Positions 1 to 10,999 of a stretch of 64,000 nt of DNA are shown here, one piece after another. Every line of letters starts with the position of its first letter. Within the stretch, counting starts at the first letter, position 1. The translations under genes and the position numbers were made by a program. The DNA comes from Megascapheus bottae (taxonomy: Eukaryota > Chordata > Mammalia > Rodentia > Geomyidae), in the NCBI GenBank assembly GCA_024803745.1, contig JANJXV010000025.1:15270341-15334340 (forward strand). The letters run 5' to 3'. Below the pieces are notes generated by a model. It had not been told where the DNA came from, made no database searches, and saw only the letters and a program-made list of their open reading frames with translations.

Positions 1-570
1 ATGTAAGGTAAGTACACACCCACTTTGTTACTCACTAAGCTACAGCCCAACCCTGAGGTTATTCTTCATTCCCAAACTGTACTAGCTAGCTGAGTTTTGC
101 ACTTCAACATACTTCTTCTTTCAAAAATGTCTTAAAGATATAGCCAAGGTCTTTTACCTCCTATAACAATATGTGCAAGGTCGTCTGTGATTCTCTCACT
201 GACAAAGAACCCAAGAGTTAAAAAAAATTAGATATTGAATGTTAAGGGTATTAAACTTAAATTTAGGCAGAGGGCCCCTGACTCCCAACCCCCTGCTCCT
301 TTATTTGACCCCTCATTCTTCAAGTCACATACAAAAAGAATGTCCTATGGTCACAATATGTTTAAGAATACTGCTGGCTTCTCTGTAGAACTTCTCAGAG
401 ATCTGTGTGTCAGTGGACATCTTCACTAGTCCCTTAGAGTCTTTACCACTGTTCTGTTGGCCAGAGTTCTTTTGGAAGCATTTCCTGTGAACTAGTCACC
501 CTCAAAACTTATGGAGGCTGCTCTGTGCCATGCAATCACATTCTGGTAGTTGTGCCCCTTGAAAATATTC
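1..570. other. Unique sequence, no gene seen
   Basis: No repeat family or coding pattern was recognised. The first bases contain a good splice-donor-like AG|GTAAGT at 7-14, but no open exon can be shown upstream because the window begins there. Confidence 0.5.
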
Positions 571-800
571 TTCCGGGTGGTAGTGGTTTACTCCTGTAAT
601 ACCAGCCAATCAGGAGGCTGAGATTTTAGGATCGTGGGTCAAAACTAGTCCAGGGAAGGAAATTCTGTAAGACTCTATCTGCAATTAACATAAAAAAGCC
701 ACCAATGGAACTGGCTCAAGTGTTCAGAACATTTGTGTGAAAAAAAGCCAATTGTAAGAGGCTCTGAGTTCAAGCCCAACTGTTGGGTACATCAAAAAGA
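571..800 (+). mobile_element. B1-Geo SINE
   Basis: The left half is 7SL/B1-like (GTTTACTCCTGTAATACC, then AGGAGGCTGAGATT). It is followed by the ACTCTATCTGCAATTAAC linker and a degraded Geo right half ending GAGTTCAAGCCC. Many substitutions and an internally eroded right half indicate an old copy. Confidence 0.8.
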
Positions 801-1268
801 AAGTTTTCCCTCTTAGAAATTCTTTCTCTTTCTACAGTAGAACCCTTGACAACTATCTGAGAAACTCAACTTCTTCCTCCAGAGCCAAGACTAGGTAAGG
901 CCAGGCCTCTTAGAAGGTCCCATTGAGCTCTATGAAGCTGGGGATAAGGGCAGCCCTCTGTAGGTAAGGTCCAGTGAAATCCAAGCATGGGGACCTGAAG
1001 GAGTCACCATTCCTCTGGGGACTTGGAGACAGACATGATGTGGAATCCTGGCTCCTAAAGCTCTCACAGTATAAGCCCCCACCTGACTTAAACTGGCACA
1101 ATACGCATGTCATCAGGATCTGTCTGGGAAAGCACAGAGGACAAACTTCAATGCTTTCATCAAGAGAAATGCTCCACCTAATAATGACAGATGTTTTTTG
1201 TTTATTTTAGTTTTGGTTTTACAAAAAGTAGGGGCAACTATAGACACCAATATGGCCACTGATGGCAT
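801..1268. other. Unique sequence, no gene seen
   Basis: Short open frames occur on both strands, but none shows a recognisable domain or codon pattern. No repeat was recognised. Confidence 0.45.
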
Positions 1269-1286
1269 TGTGTGTGTATGTGTGTG

Positions 1287-1343
<57 letters not shown>
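1269..1343. repeat. (TG)n microsatellite, SINE tail
   Basis: About 75 bases of near-perfect TG with single TATG and TGCG interruptions. It abuts the 3' (tail) side of the minus-strand B1-Geo that follows, so it is most simply that element's expanded CA tail. Confidence 0.95.
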
Positions 1344-1774
1344 CATTAATGAGGCTTGGGCTCCAGGCCTTGTGTTTCTACTTGGCTTTTTCCTTCAAGG
1401 CTGAGACTCTACCATTTGAGCCATACCTCCAGTTTTGGCTTTTTGCTGGTTCAATGAATATTAAGAGTCTCTGGTGGGCCAGGAGTATAGCCTAGTGGTA
1501 GGTGCTTGCCTAGAGTGCACAAAGACCTGGGTTCCATTTTTCGTTACCACATACATAGAAAAGGCCAAAAGTGGTGCTGTGGTTCAAGTAGTAGAGCGCT
1601 AACATTGAGAAAGCTCAAGGACAGTGCTCAGGCCTTGAGTTCAAACCCCAGGTCTGGCAAAAAAATAAAAATAAAAGAGTTTCTTGGACCTCTGAACCTG
1701 GTTGTCTTTGAACTATCCTCATATCTCAGCCTCCAGAAGGACTAGGATTACAAATGTGAGCCATCAACGCCTGG
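1344..1774 (-). mobile_element. B1-Geo SINE, split by IDL-Geo
   Basis: Minus-strand B1-Geo in two pieces, 1344-1474 (Geo half, CTACCATTTGAGCCATACC) and 1688-1774 (B1 half, ATCTCAGCCTCCAGAAGG ... TTACAAATGTGAGCCATC). An IDL-Geo copy separates them. The pieces join in the expected order, so the insertion happened after this copy was fixed. Confidence 0.85.
1475..1674 (+). mobile_element. IDL-Geo SINE nested in B1-Geo
   Basis: ID-like left half (ATAGCCTAGTGGTAGGTGC, CTGGGTTCCATTTTTCG), then the Geo right half (GTGCTGTGGTTCAAGTAG ... GAGTTCAAACCCCAGGTC) and an A-rich tail. The flanks AAGAGTCTCTGG (1463-1474) and AAGAGTTTCTTGG (1675-1687) look like a diverged target-site duplication. Confidence 0.9.
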
Positions 1775-1780
1775 TTGGTA

Positions 1781-1973
1781 ATTTTTTTTGCCAGTCGTGG
1801 GCTTAGGCTCAGGGCCTAAGCACTGTCCTTGGGTTTTCTCAAGGCTAGAGCTCCACCACTTGTGCCACAGTACCACTTACAGTTTTGTTTTGTTTTTTCT
1901 GTGTATGTGGTACTGAGGAATTGGACCCATGTCTTTAGGTAAGCACTCTACCACTAGGCCAAACTCCCGGCCT
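1781..1973 (-). mobile_element. IDL-Geo SINE
   Basis: Full-length minus-strand copy. It starts with a T-run and TGCCAGTCGTGGGCTTAGG and ends ACTCTACCACTAGGCCAAAC, the complement of the ID-like A box. Internal T-rich junk replaces part of the junction between the two halves. Confidence 0.92.
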
Positions 1974-3035
1974 TGTATGGTAATTTTTGAAACTAAACCA
2001 AAACAAATCTGCTCTGGCTTGTTTATCTATAGGCTGACAAAATTTAAAGGTTTATCAGAGTACTCTATGTCCTGATGCACAAGTTGGACATAGTCTGTTT
2101 GGGGATTCATACTCTCCCTCCCCTACACACAACTTTTTATTTTGTAAAGGTTTCATTTTCTATGCTCAAATACTAAAATTTCAGTACTTTGATAGCTTTT
2201 GTGAAGACACAGAGACAGGATGTTTGAAATGAGGGTTGCCCCAGAAAACCTGTGCCACATGATCATCTTCATTAAACGAAATCACTTCAAATCAGGTGGG
2301 TATACACCTGGATTGCTCAATGAACTACTTGATTAAATCTCAAAGATTGTCAAATTGTGAATGTAGGTGCAGAGGCGGGGTAAGGGGAACAGAGTCAGGG
2401 ATGAATTAATTCATTTCAGGACCAAGTCAGGGAGAGACAAGCAAAGCCATTCCAATTGACAGCCATACAAAGATCCTCAGGGTCACAGATGAGGATGGTG
2501 GGCAGTGCAGGTCCAGCAGCCAGAACCCAAGAGAACAAAAAATGATGAAGAAACAAGATCCCAGGGCTGAGGGGAGGGCCTAACACATGCAAGGATAAAA
2601 AGTCAAAGTAGGAGGAAGGTCTCCTAACAGGCCAAGTGCCCACAATTGCCAGAGAGACCTAGGAAACAAAGCCACATTCCCTTGGTACTTTCCAAAGGGA
2701 GACAGTCAAAAGTCCCATTCAAATAGCCAAGGGAGACCCCAGCACATCCACAGGGAGCCACAGTGGAAAGAATTCAAGTAATGTAGGCTTAATGAGCAAT
2801 TCTCACTCCCAAGTAGAAAGACAGGAATACTTAAGCATAGAGGGGAAACATGAAGAATACTTAATGGATCTATTAGACTTTCCCTGCCTGAAATTCAGTA
2901 GCATGAAATCATAGAAAGAAATTCACCTTGAAGCCTGGCTTTGTCACTTAACCAGTTATATGATAGGAGAATGGTCTCTTATGACAACATAGTCACCATA
3001 TAATTCCACTTGCCAGGAACAGCCTTATTTCAAGA
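1974..3035. other. Unique sequence, no gene seen
   Basis: No recognised repeat or coding signature in about 1 kb. A short stretch near 2935-2990 resembles the start of a MIR (GGCTTTGTCACTTAACCAG) but is too short to call. Confidence 0.45.
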
Positions 3036-3250
3036 TGTCCCATTTTTGTTTAGGGGTGGGATGCTATGCCTTAAATTTTGTATACTCAAGGCTGATGCTC
3101 TACCACTTGAATCATGGTGTCATCTCTGACTTTTTGGTGTTTAATTGGAGAGAAAATTCTCACAGACTTCCTTGCCTGAGGTGGTTCCAAACCACAATCC
3201 TCAGATCTCAGCCACCTGAGTAGCTAAGATACCAGCCATCAACACCTGGA
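3036..3250 (-). mobile_element. B1-Geo SINE
   Basis: Minus-strand order of Geo half (CTACCACTTGAATCATGG), linker complement (TAATTGGAGA) and B1 half (CCTCAGATCTCAGCCACC). It ends in ATACCAGCCATCAACACC, the complement of the B1 start. Confidence 0.85.
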
Positions 3251-3416
3251 GTTTTTTTCTTTTAAGAAAAAATAGGCTAGGCATCAGTGGCTCACACTTG
3301 TAATCCTAGCTACTCGGAAGGCTGAGATCTGAAGATCACAGTTTGGAGCCAGACTGGACAAGAAAAGCCCGTGTGAGACTCTTATCTCCAATTAATCACT
3401 TAAAAGCTGGAGGTGG

Positions 3417-3908
3417 TTCACTCCAGTTAGAATGGCCAGGATCAGGAAAACGAATGACAACAGATGCTGGAGGGGATGTGGCCAGGAGGGATCACTACTA
3501 CACTGTTGGTGGGAGTGCAAACTCGTTCAACCACTATGGAAAGCAGTGTGGCAGTGCCTCAAAAGGCTAAACATAGAACTCCCCTATGACCCAGCAATTC
3601 CACTACTTGGCATTTACCCAACCATCCAGAAACAAGGACATACTAAACCCACTAGCACAACAATGTTCATTGCAGCACTATTCACCATAGCAAAGATATG
3701 GAACCAACCTAGATGTCCCTCAGTTGATGAGTGGATCAACAAGTTGTGGTATTTGTACACAATGGAATTCTATGCTGCTGTCAGAAAGAATGACATCGCC
3801 CCATTTGTTAGGAAATGGAAAGACTTAGAAAAAATCATATTAAGTGAAGTAAGCCAGACTCAAAGGAACTTAGGCTCAATGGTTTCCCTCATTGGTCATA
3901 ATCAGTAG
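3417..3908 (+). pseudogene. LINE-1 ORF2 C-terminal fragment
   Basis: An open frame of about 164 codons, ending in a stop at 3906-3908, matches the C-terminal Cys-rich end of L1 ORF2p. Visible hallmarks are the CWRGCG and HCWWEC cysteine cluster, then LPYDPAIPLLGIYP, MFIAALFTIAKIWNQP, YTMEFYAA and a terminal SLIGH. Full ORF2p is about 1,275 residues with endonuclease and reverse-transcriptase domains; both are absent here, so the fragment cannot act in transposition. The absence of stops or frameshifts suggests a fairly recent insertion. There is no start codon of its own; the ATG at 3432 is an ordinary internal methionine. Confidence 0.95.
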
Positions 3909-4309
3909 AAACCTTGGGCTCTACTAGCAGAGATCTGCAATAGAGCAAAATCTTGATACATAAGGCCATATAATGTGAAGCTAATTGAAAGGACCTCCAG
4001 GATATTGAAACAAAAGCCATATAATGAATGATTGTTGTCCTTAATGTACTATGTTGTCTCTCATCTCCTTTGCTGTCCCTTGGTTATCTCATATTGGTAT
4101 AGTATCTCACTTTGTTATCTGATATATTGAATTTATTTGTATTTGGATATTTGAAATTTGATAGGGAAGGGGGGAAAACCAAGATGGGTGTGGGGTGTGG
4201 GGGGGGGAAATGGGTACCAAGACATGTGAAAGGGTATCAATGTATGTGAATTAATGCACCTTCTATCTGGCAAATATCATGTAACCCTTTTACTAATTAC
4301 AATAAAAAA
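3417..4309 (+). mobile_element. 5'-truncated LINE-1
   Basis: An 893-bp L1 tail containing the end of ORF2, a 3' UTR with a G-rich run near 4189-4207, and a short poly(A). The perfect 15-bp duplication AAAAGCTGGAGGTGG lies at 3402-3416 and 4310-4324, the usual mark of target-primed reverse transcription. The same 3' end (GTGAATTAATGCACC ... ATCATGTAACCC) recurs at 26.5, 28.8 and 33.4 kb, so this is a locally abundant L1 subfamily. Confidence 0.95.
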
Positions 4310-4400
4310 AAAAGCTGGAGGTGGAGGTGTGGTAAGTCCAGGCCTTATGTCAGGAAAGAAAGAAGGAAAGATGGCAGGAAGGAAGGAAGGGAGTAAGTGG

Positions 4401-5571
4401 GAAAAAGAAAAATTGTATTTTGTTTTTTTAAGTTAAAGAAAGATTACTTTAATTATTTTATTAATATATTTATAGAATTTCATGTTTACACTGGATAATT
4501 CTATGTTAACCCAATTTTTCTGACATCATAAGAAAAACTTGGGCTGAAATTTTTGCAGTCCCTACAAGTTCTTGAAAACATGACAAAGCACGTGTGAAAA
4601 ATGTTAACACTGAAACTAAACCTCATGCAAGGAGAGTAGTATCTTCCAACCAGTTTTACATGAACTCGTTTCACATGTAACTAAAGGAAGTTTTCCAGAA
4701 CATTATTCTTGAAGCATTTCATTGTTTACAATTCCTTAAAGATGTAATGTGTGTGTTTCACTAAATGCTTTAATGCTAGACCTCAAAGTGAAGAAATCTG
4801 TTTTTAGTATAATTTTAAACATATTTCACATATAAATAACATAGAGAATTCTATTTGACATTTTTCATCTCTTACAACTTTTGGAACACATAAAATAGAT
4901 TTTAGTTTCCTGAACAAGAGAATTGTTGAAACATTGGGTCATATTCCCAGTCTCCAAATGACTGGTGGATCATCAGTCTGTCATGAATGCCAAACATACA
5001 AGTGTATTCACGACAGAGAAAGTACTGACCAGTACTTTGTAGGCCTGGCAGCCCTTACCTGGGTGTATGAACCAAAAGTTCAGGCATGTTCCTGGTATGG
5101 GAAAATACGCATCCCAGAAACTGTAAATGAGGGGAAAAGAAACTTGAAATCAAATTTTCTCTCACATTAATATTTCTTTCTTTTAGTGTGTATTGTTCTC
5201 CTTTTGTTTTTTTTCCTTCTTTGTCTTGGTATCAAGGCCTTCACAACAAACCACCCAGGTTCTGTCTTCTTGTAGCTTTGCATTTGATAAACTTTCTGCT
5301 CTTTAATATCTCATCCACAGTACTTTTTCCCCTGCAGAGGTTGTCTTTTTCAGAGTAATTTGCTAAGTTCATTCCATAGCTGAGCAAGTATATCAATATG
5401 GGTTTTCTCATCCAGTGATACATGTCTGTTTATATCCAGTAAGTCCTTTGTTTGAAAAATATAACTAGCTATTGGTAACTAGCTCATAACCTCCAGCTAA
5501 AGCCTTTTACAAACTTTTAAGAGTTGTTCTTTAATGTCTGCAGTTGGTTTAACACATGATTATTTATTTTT
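4401..5571. other. AT-rich unique sequence, no gene seen
   Basis: No repeat was recognised. An open frame at 4934-5170 (78 codons) has no motif I can name and no supporting signals, so it is not called. Confidence 0.45.
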
Positions 5572-5813
5572 ATTTTGTGCCAGTCTTGGGGCTTGAACTC
5601 AGAGCCTGGGTACAGTCCCTACGCTTCTTTTTTCATCGTAGATAATGCTCTCTACCACTTGAGCCACAGCTCTACTTTTTTTTCAGTAGTTTATTGGCGA
5701 TAACAATCTCATAGATTTTCCTGCTTGTGCTGGCTTTAAACTGTGATCCTCAGATATCAGCCCCCTGAGTACCTAGGATTACAGACAGGCATGAGCCACT
5801 GGTGACTGGCTCA
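5572..5813 (-). mobile_element. B1-Geo SINE
   Basis: Full-length minus copy running from TGTGCCAGTCTTGGGGCTTG, through CTACCACTTGAGCCACAGC and TTTCCTGCTTGTGCTGGC, to ACAGGCATGAGCCACTGG. Confidence 0.92.
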
Positions 5814-5859
5814 TATATTTTAACATAGATTCCTATCCCCTTGCTTTCATCTCTCCATA

Positions 5860-7990
5860 AACTTGGAAAATGACTTCCTTTTTATGGCTTGTTAGGTTCC
5901 TTAGTACATTCGAGTAAATATGCCAGAAGAGATGTATGATGGCCCTTTAGAAATAATTTTTTCATGTAGCTTCTTTCTGTTTTGTCGCAGCTCTTCTGTA
6001 TGGATTCAGATTTCTGTTTCCTAAATGCTTAGCATTGTTGGTGCCTCAACTGTCTTCTCTTTTAAGTTATCTTCCAATTTTGGTAATTGGGGAGGGGGGA
6101 GTGTTGAAGCAAGATTTATTTTGGACTCTAATACTTGTTGATGCCTGGGGAAATCATGAAATATGTTCTTAGAATCCACATGTTCACCTACACACATCTG
6201 CCATTCACTCCAAGTAATCATTGCTAAGGCATAAGGACTGGTAATGAGGCATTGAGCATTCACACTCACTGCTTTCAAGTTTGGGGTTTTTCTCTGGGGG
6301 ATGAAAACGAGGGAGACTGGCACCAAGACTGGCCCTCTGCCATTTAAATGCCTCTCAATTAGCCCTGGCAAACATCATTATAGTGGTTGAGGCATCCTTG
6401 AATTGTTTAGCTGTGTTGGCAGCCAACTCCAGTGGCTGGATCCTAGGTGCCTTGAGGTGATATATATATATGTTACTAGTGGCTACTGAAGGCCTGTGCA
6501 TCTTACCCTCTTGGAATGAATGATCTTTGGCTGCAAGGAGTCCAGTGGGTTGGCTTGCTACTTTGGAGGGACTTAGAGTTTGATTCACTCTGAAGTGGCC
6601 TTGTCCAATTCAGTGCCCTCTGCTGTTGAATTTGTTCCCCTGGGCCCCAACTAATTGGGGGCTCTCCATTTCTCGCATGTGCTCTTACTGCGAGCAAGAT
6701 GGCCTTGTGCTATTTTCCTCCTTCAGCTGTGAATGCAGAACCTTCACTTGGAACATAGCGTAGTTGTTTATGAATGGGCAACTCTTTACTTCAGGCTCCT
6801 CCTTGGCGTTTGAGGTGGCCTGGCTCTTTGCTGTGAATTTATTCTTAGAAGCAAGAGGCTTAGCAGATTTATTTTGGCTCTAATTACACAGTCTTGGTGA
6901 CTTCTGCTTATTTGGGGTGCACAAGTCTTGGTGACATCTGCCTTCTGGGGGCTCAAGTTGAATTATACAGCCTTGGTGAGCTTTGAGGGTACCTTGCTCC
7001 TTCGTGGTAAAATCTCTTTGGCTGCTGAATGTTCCTTAGCAGCTGGGTTTTTACTGGCTATGCCTTCAACAGGGCACTGACGGTGTGTTGAACACTGTTG
7101 GTTCTTGAGACAGCACTGTGTAATTTAACTTCATCAACAGCAGATTTGGTCTTGGCACACAGGAGTCCAACAGTTGGGCCCTCCACTGAAGGATTAACTT
7201 CTGAAGCTCAGAGCCCAGGGGTTTGGCTGCCTCTTTGGAGGCTCTTGGTAGCATGCCCTTTCTTGTGGGCTGAGGTGATTCCTTGGGGTTTAATCTCCTC
7301 TGTTGTCGATTCAGACTTGGCAGCTTCAAATACAACAGCTTGGCCCTGCAGGATTTCAGGATTTAAGTTGGTAAGAATGCCGTTGTTGGTCATTGAGGCA
7401 GCTCTGCACATATCTCCCTCCTTCAAAGCAAGAGATAGGATCCCCAGTAGACATGTGTTTGGCGGCTCCAGGCTTGACTAAAGGAGGGCATACAGTGGTT
7501 GGGAAATTGCTGTTATTGATCATCAAGATCTGTGCAGATTGTCCTCCTCCATGGCAGAGAGAGAAGCCCTCAAAGATGCTGGCCAGGAGGGCTCTGTTCT
7601 CCCACTACTTGAGGAACCATGGTGGTTAGAAAAATCACTAGTCATCCAGAAGAGTCTGGTCAGAATATTCTCTTCTTCGTCATGCAAATAAGCCTCAATG
7701 GAGGAGTCTCTGGTGAGGCTAACCTCCCACTACTTGGGGAAACACTCTTCTGAAATATGTTGGTGGTAGTCCATGAGGGTCCATGTAGACTGTCAGTCTC
7801 CACAGCAAAACTAGGAGCCCTAGTAGATGGCTGTGTGGGAGCCATCCTCCACTGCTTGGGGCCACGTGGTGGTTGGATCCTTGCCATCGATGGTGATCCC
7901 TGCCCTTCTCCACTCCCAGCATCCCTGCTCACATCCACCCCAGAACTGTGTGCTCCCAACCAACATGCCCAACAAGTATTTTATTCTGCA
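5860..7990 (-). pseudogene. Degenerate repetitive-protein relic
   Basis: I do not recognise the parent gene. Read on the minus strand, the block gives several overlapping open frames in different phases (6021-6371, 6355-6588, 6503-6697, 7208-7426, 7660-7959) separated by stops and frameshifts. A related protein-like unit recurs: FQEGKMHRPSVATSN near 6510, LKEGDMCRAASMTNN near 7405, and a diverged FAVETDSLHGPSWTTTN near 7795. At DNA level, related units also start near 7392, 7519, 7643 and 7772, a spacing of about 124-129 bp (close to 42 codons). The lower end holds lysine/glutamate-rich text such as EELRQNRKKLHEK near 5950 that could be a C-terminus. Base composition is richer in GC than the flanks. 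The likeliest reading is a decayed, probably intronless copy of a tandem-repeat protein gene. I saw no poly(A) or target-site duplication, so a decayed large exon or a diverged minisatellite remains possible. Confidence 0.35.
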
Positions 7991-8177
7991 TCAGAAATTT
8001 TAGGACTGGGCAGAGTGGCTTCTCAGAAGGCAAAGATACAAAGCCAGTCTAGGCAAACAGTTAACAATCTGGATCTCAACAAATAAGCCATCTGTGTAAT
8101 CCCAGACACCCAGATCAGATCCTGATCTGAAGCCATTGCCAGGCAGAAAGTGATCAACACAATTAAAGCATTGGCGT

Positions 8178-8262
8178 TGGGGGCTGGGGCTGTTGCTCAA
8201 GTGGTAAAGTACCTGCCTAGCAATGCCGGACGCCTGAATTCAAGCCCCAAAGACACACATGC
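8178..8262 (+). mobile_element. ID-like SINE monomer
   Basis: tRNA-like monomer with GCTGTTGCTCAAGTGGTAAAG as the A-box region and CTGAATTCAAGCCCC as the B-box region, then a short CA-rich tail. No Geo half follows directly. Confidence 0.7.
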
Positions 8263-8287
8263 ACTCACAAAACCCCAACATTTACCT

Positions 8288-8520
8288 GGCTCACACCAGA
8301 TGATGGCTCATACCTGTTGTCCTAGCTACTCAGGAGGCTGGGGATCATGGTTCAAAGCCAGTTCAGGTAGGAAAAAGTCTGGGAGACTCTTAGAGCCAAC
8401 TAAACAGCAAAAGTAGAGGTTGGAGCTCAAGTAGAGTACCAGCCTCAAGTAAAATCAGACCTTGAGTTCAAGTTCCAAGTCTAAATATTGTCCTGTCACA
8501 CACATACACACATACAAGGT
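8288..8520 (+). mobile_element. B1-Geo SINE with CA tail
   Basis: B1 half (TGGCTCATACCTGTTGTCC, CTACTCAGGAGGCTGGGG), linker (GAGACTCTTAGAGCCAAC), reduced Geo half (GAGTTCAAGTTCCAAG) and a CACACACATACACACATAC tail. Confidence 0.88.
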
Positions 8521-8684
8521 TTATAGAAATTATTTAATGAGTCTAAAATTGTAAGAAAAACTATTTTCATATAATAAACCCTTCAAAAAGACAGAGACGT
8601 AATTGGCAGTAGGTGACTTCATCTCTATGCTCTGCCTGGTCTATCTGGAAATTTTTAAAAAAATGATTCGTTTGCAAGTTAAAG

Positions 8685-8710
8685 ATATATATATATATAT
8701 ATATATATAT
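8685..8710. repeat. (AT)n microsatellite
   Basis: Twenty-six bases of uninterrupted alternating AT, not attached to any visible SINE. Confidence 0.95.
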
Positions 8711-8719
8711 CCCAGCAGA

Positions 8720-9666
8720 ATACTTGTAATTCTCTTTTTCATGTAAATTCCCTCCTTTGACTTTCTTAGGAAACTGTGTGTCTGGGAGTGGGGGGTAGGG
8801 GATGAAGAGCTGTGGGTCTCAGCAGGAATTGGGGTTCTGAACCAGCGCTAAGCCCCTTCCTAAGCCACAAGTTCCCTCGGGTCCCCTGCTAGTCTGACTT
8901 CAGTTTCTGCTTGAGATTAAGGAGATAAAAATATTCCCTGGGGCAGAGCTTGGAAAAGCACCCAGGCCTTCTAGCAAGTTCACCTAATCCCAAAGCTGGG
9001 TTCACTTTATCCTACCCTGAGTCCCCCCACAGCCCTTTGCTTCCTGGCCTTCTATACCCCCCACTCCCCCACCCTCACAGCCTCATTCCAGAGGATTCCT
9101 GCACTCTGAACCCAGCCTGACCTTCAGACGGCTGCATGCAGCCTTTGCCGTGCAGCCAACTGCTGAAATCTACTTTTCCAAGCACTAACCACAGATAGAG
9201 CCTTGGCTAGCCCTAGGTCACCCAGAAAGGGACACCTGGCCTTGTTACCCTCCCCCACAGTGTCTCTGGAGTTTTCTCTAGCCTCCTTCCAGTTTCTGAT
9301 GCACCACCTAGACATGGGCTGACATGGAGAAGGACAAGAGAAATCCATACTAGGGTGTCCCCTGTGTCCTGAGGATCCCTATATGTACATATTTCCCATG
9401 CTTCAAGAGCAAGTAGGTGACCAATTACTGGACTTGGGTTCAAGGTCAGGAGAATGACTACACATTGGTTTTGCATATGGGGCAGGATGCTAAAGTAGGG
9501 TTGGGGATCAGGACATAGCCTCCATGGGCAGGGGAGTTCTTGGTAAAAGTCATTTCTTTGCAACACTACAAGAAAGGCTCAATTTAGAAATTTATGATGG
9601 AGGGGAGGAGAGGATAGAAATTCAGTCATTGCAATAGATGTCACAGAATAAATGTCCCAGGATGTG

Positions 9667-9668
<2 letters not shown>
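8720..9668. other. GC-richer unique block, no gene seen
   Basis: The stretch 8790-9320 is more GC-rich than its flanks and holds a perfect 14-bp palindrome GGCTGCATGCAGCC at 9130-9143. The open frames are short and unconvincing. It could be regulatory, but there is no direct evidence. Confidence 0.35.

Positions 9669-9703
<35 letters not shown>
9669..9703. repeat. (GT)n microsatellite, SINE tail
   Basis: Thirty-five bases of GT directly abutting the tail side of the next minus-strand B1-Geo. Confidence 0.95.
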
Positions 9704-9704
<1 letters not shown>

Positions 9705-9937
9705 TCATGCCCTGGTCCTGTGGCTTGTATTCAGGGCCTGGGCATTGTCCATGACCCTTTTTACTCAAGACTTGCCCTCTTCCACTTGAGCCACAGCTCC
9801 ACTTCTGCATTTCTGGTAGTCAACTGGGAATAAGTGTCTCACAGCCTCTCCTACCTAAGCTGGCTTTGGGCTGTGGTCCTCAGATCTCAGCTATCTGAAT
9901 AGCTAAGATTATAGGCATGAGTCACAAGCATCAGACT
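9704..9937 (-). mobile_element. B1-Geo SINE
   Basis: Minus copy with CCACTTGAGCCACAGCTCC (Geo half), GTCCTCAGATCTCAGC and ATAGGCATGAGTCACAAGC (B1 half). Together with the GT tract it forms one element about 270 bp long. Confidence 0.92.
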
Positions 9938-10999
9938 CAGAGGGTTTAAAGTATTTTAGGAAGCATTATTGAGAGGATAAGCCTGTCCCCACCATAGTCC
10001 ATGCTCAGAAGAATAGAATGCAGAATGGAGATGGGGGAGGGGGAGTGGAGTTCTCCAGCTCTCCAGGTTCCTGCCAGGTAAGGGCAGAGACTAAGTGAGT
10101 ATTGTCTGGTTGTCAGAGCTGGGGAGTCCTGGCAACAGGCTCTGCTTTCCCAGAGGTTGGAATCAGAGCTAGGGAAGTGCTCTAGGCCCAGTGCTCCTGG
10201 GAAAGTCACAAATCACAGAAGCTTATTGTGTCAGGAACAGAAGAGAGGCCTCCTAAGATCCAACTTGAACTCTTTTTGGATTTGAACTCCTCACATCAGT
10301 CTCTGCCTTCCCTGGTGCCTGTTTTACAGCTGTAAAGCAGCTGAACATGTAGAAGATAACACACTGCATGCCTCCTAGCACTGGCTGGAAAGATCTGGGT
10401 TTAGTCTTCTGCCTGGAGTCAATCTCCATGTGTAAACCTGTTGGGCCACACTTGCCTTTACATTTCCTGGTCATCTCAGATTTCACAGCTGGGCTGTTTC
10501 TCAAGGGAGAAACAATGGGCCTGGGCCTGGGCCTGTTGACCTGAGATCTTGTGTTGGGCCAGCTCTCTCCTCCAGAGGCCTGGTCATAGAGGAGTATCCT
10601 GTACAACTAGGACAGGAGAGACAGTACCAATAGCTTCCAATGTCACCATCCTGGGACACCCACTTGTCCTCAGGTCAGACCTTGTGATACTCATACTATC
10701 CAATCAAATTCAAGTACACCATGCTCCCTTGGGCATTATGACAGACTGCAGTGCCCCCTAGAGGCCAGCCATATGCCTACGGATCCCTAGTCCCCAACTT
10801 CTAGCTCTACACCCCAATATAGGCCCTGATGGTATCTCTTCCATCATCTCTACCCCACAGCCAAAGAACATACAAGAATCACAGTTTGTTGTAGTTGTTG
10901 CTGCTGCTGTTTTTAAAAAGCAGGCCACACTGTTTGGATCTTCTAGGTTTTCCCACCCATTTGACTGTGCCTCATTCATCTCAGCTATCATCTATCCTG
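9938..10999. other. Unique sequence, no gene seen
   Basis: Mixed-composition single-copy sequence. A small GGGCCT triplicate sits at 10517-10535. Open frames of 70-117 codons overlap on both strands without motifs and are treated as chance. Confidence 0.4.

Larger units (their letters stand above)
3273..4400 (+). mobile_element. B1-Geo SINE, split by L1
   Basis: The left piece, 3273-3416, carries the B1 half (TGGCTCACACTTGTAATCC) and linker. The right piece, from about 4325, is a degraded Geo half (GTGTGGTAAGTCCAGGCC) running into a GAAGG-rich tail. A 15-bp direct repeat brackets the intervening L1, so the two pieces are one older element. Confidence 0.85.

Noticed and set aside
1..14. Exon ending at a GTAAGT splice donor
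   Set aside because: Only a handful of upstream bases are in view, and a donor hexamer alone is expected by chance many times in 64 kb.
3432..3908. 158-codon ORF as a host gene
   Set aside because: It is the C-terminal end of LINE-1 ORF2p in a 5'-truncated insertion with a target-site duplication.
7098..7481. 127-codon plus-strand ORF
   Set aside because: It runs antisense to the minus-strand repeat relic. The repeated protein-like units are on the other strand.
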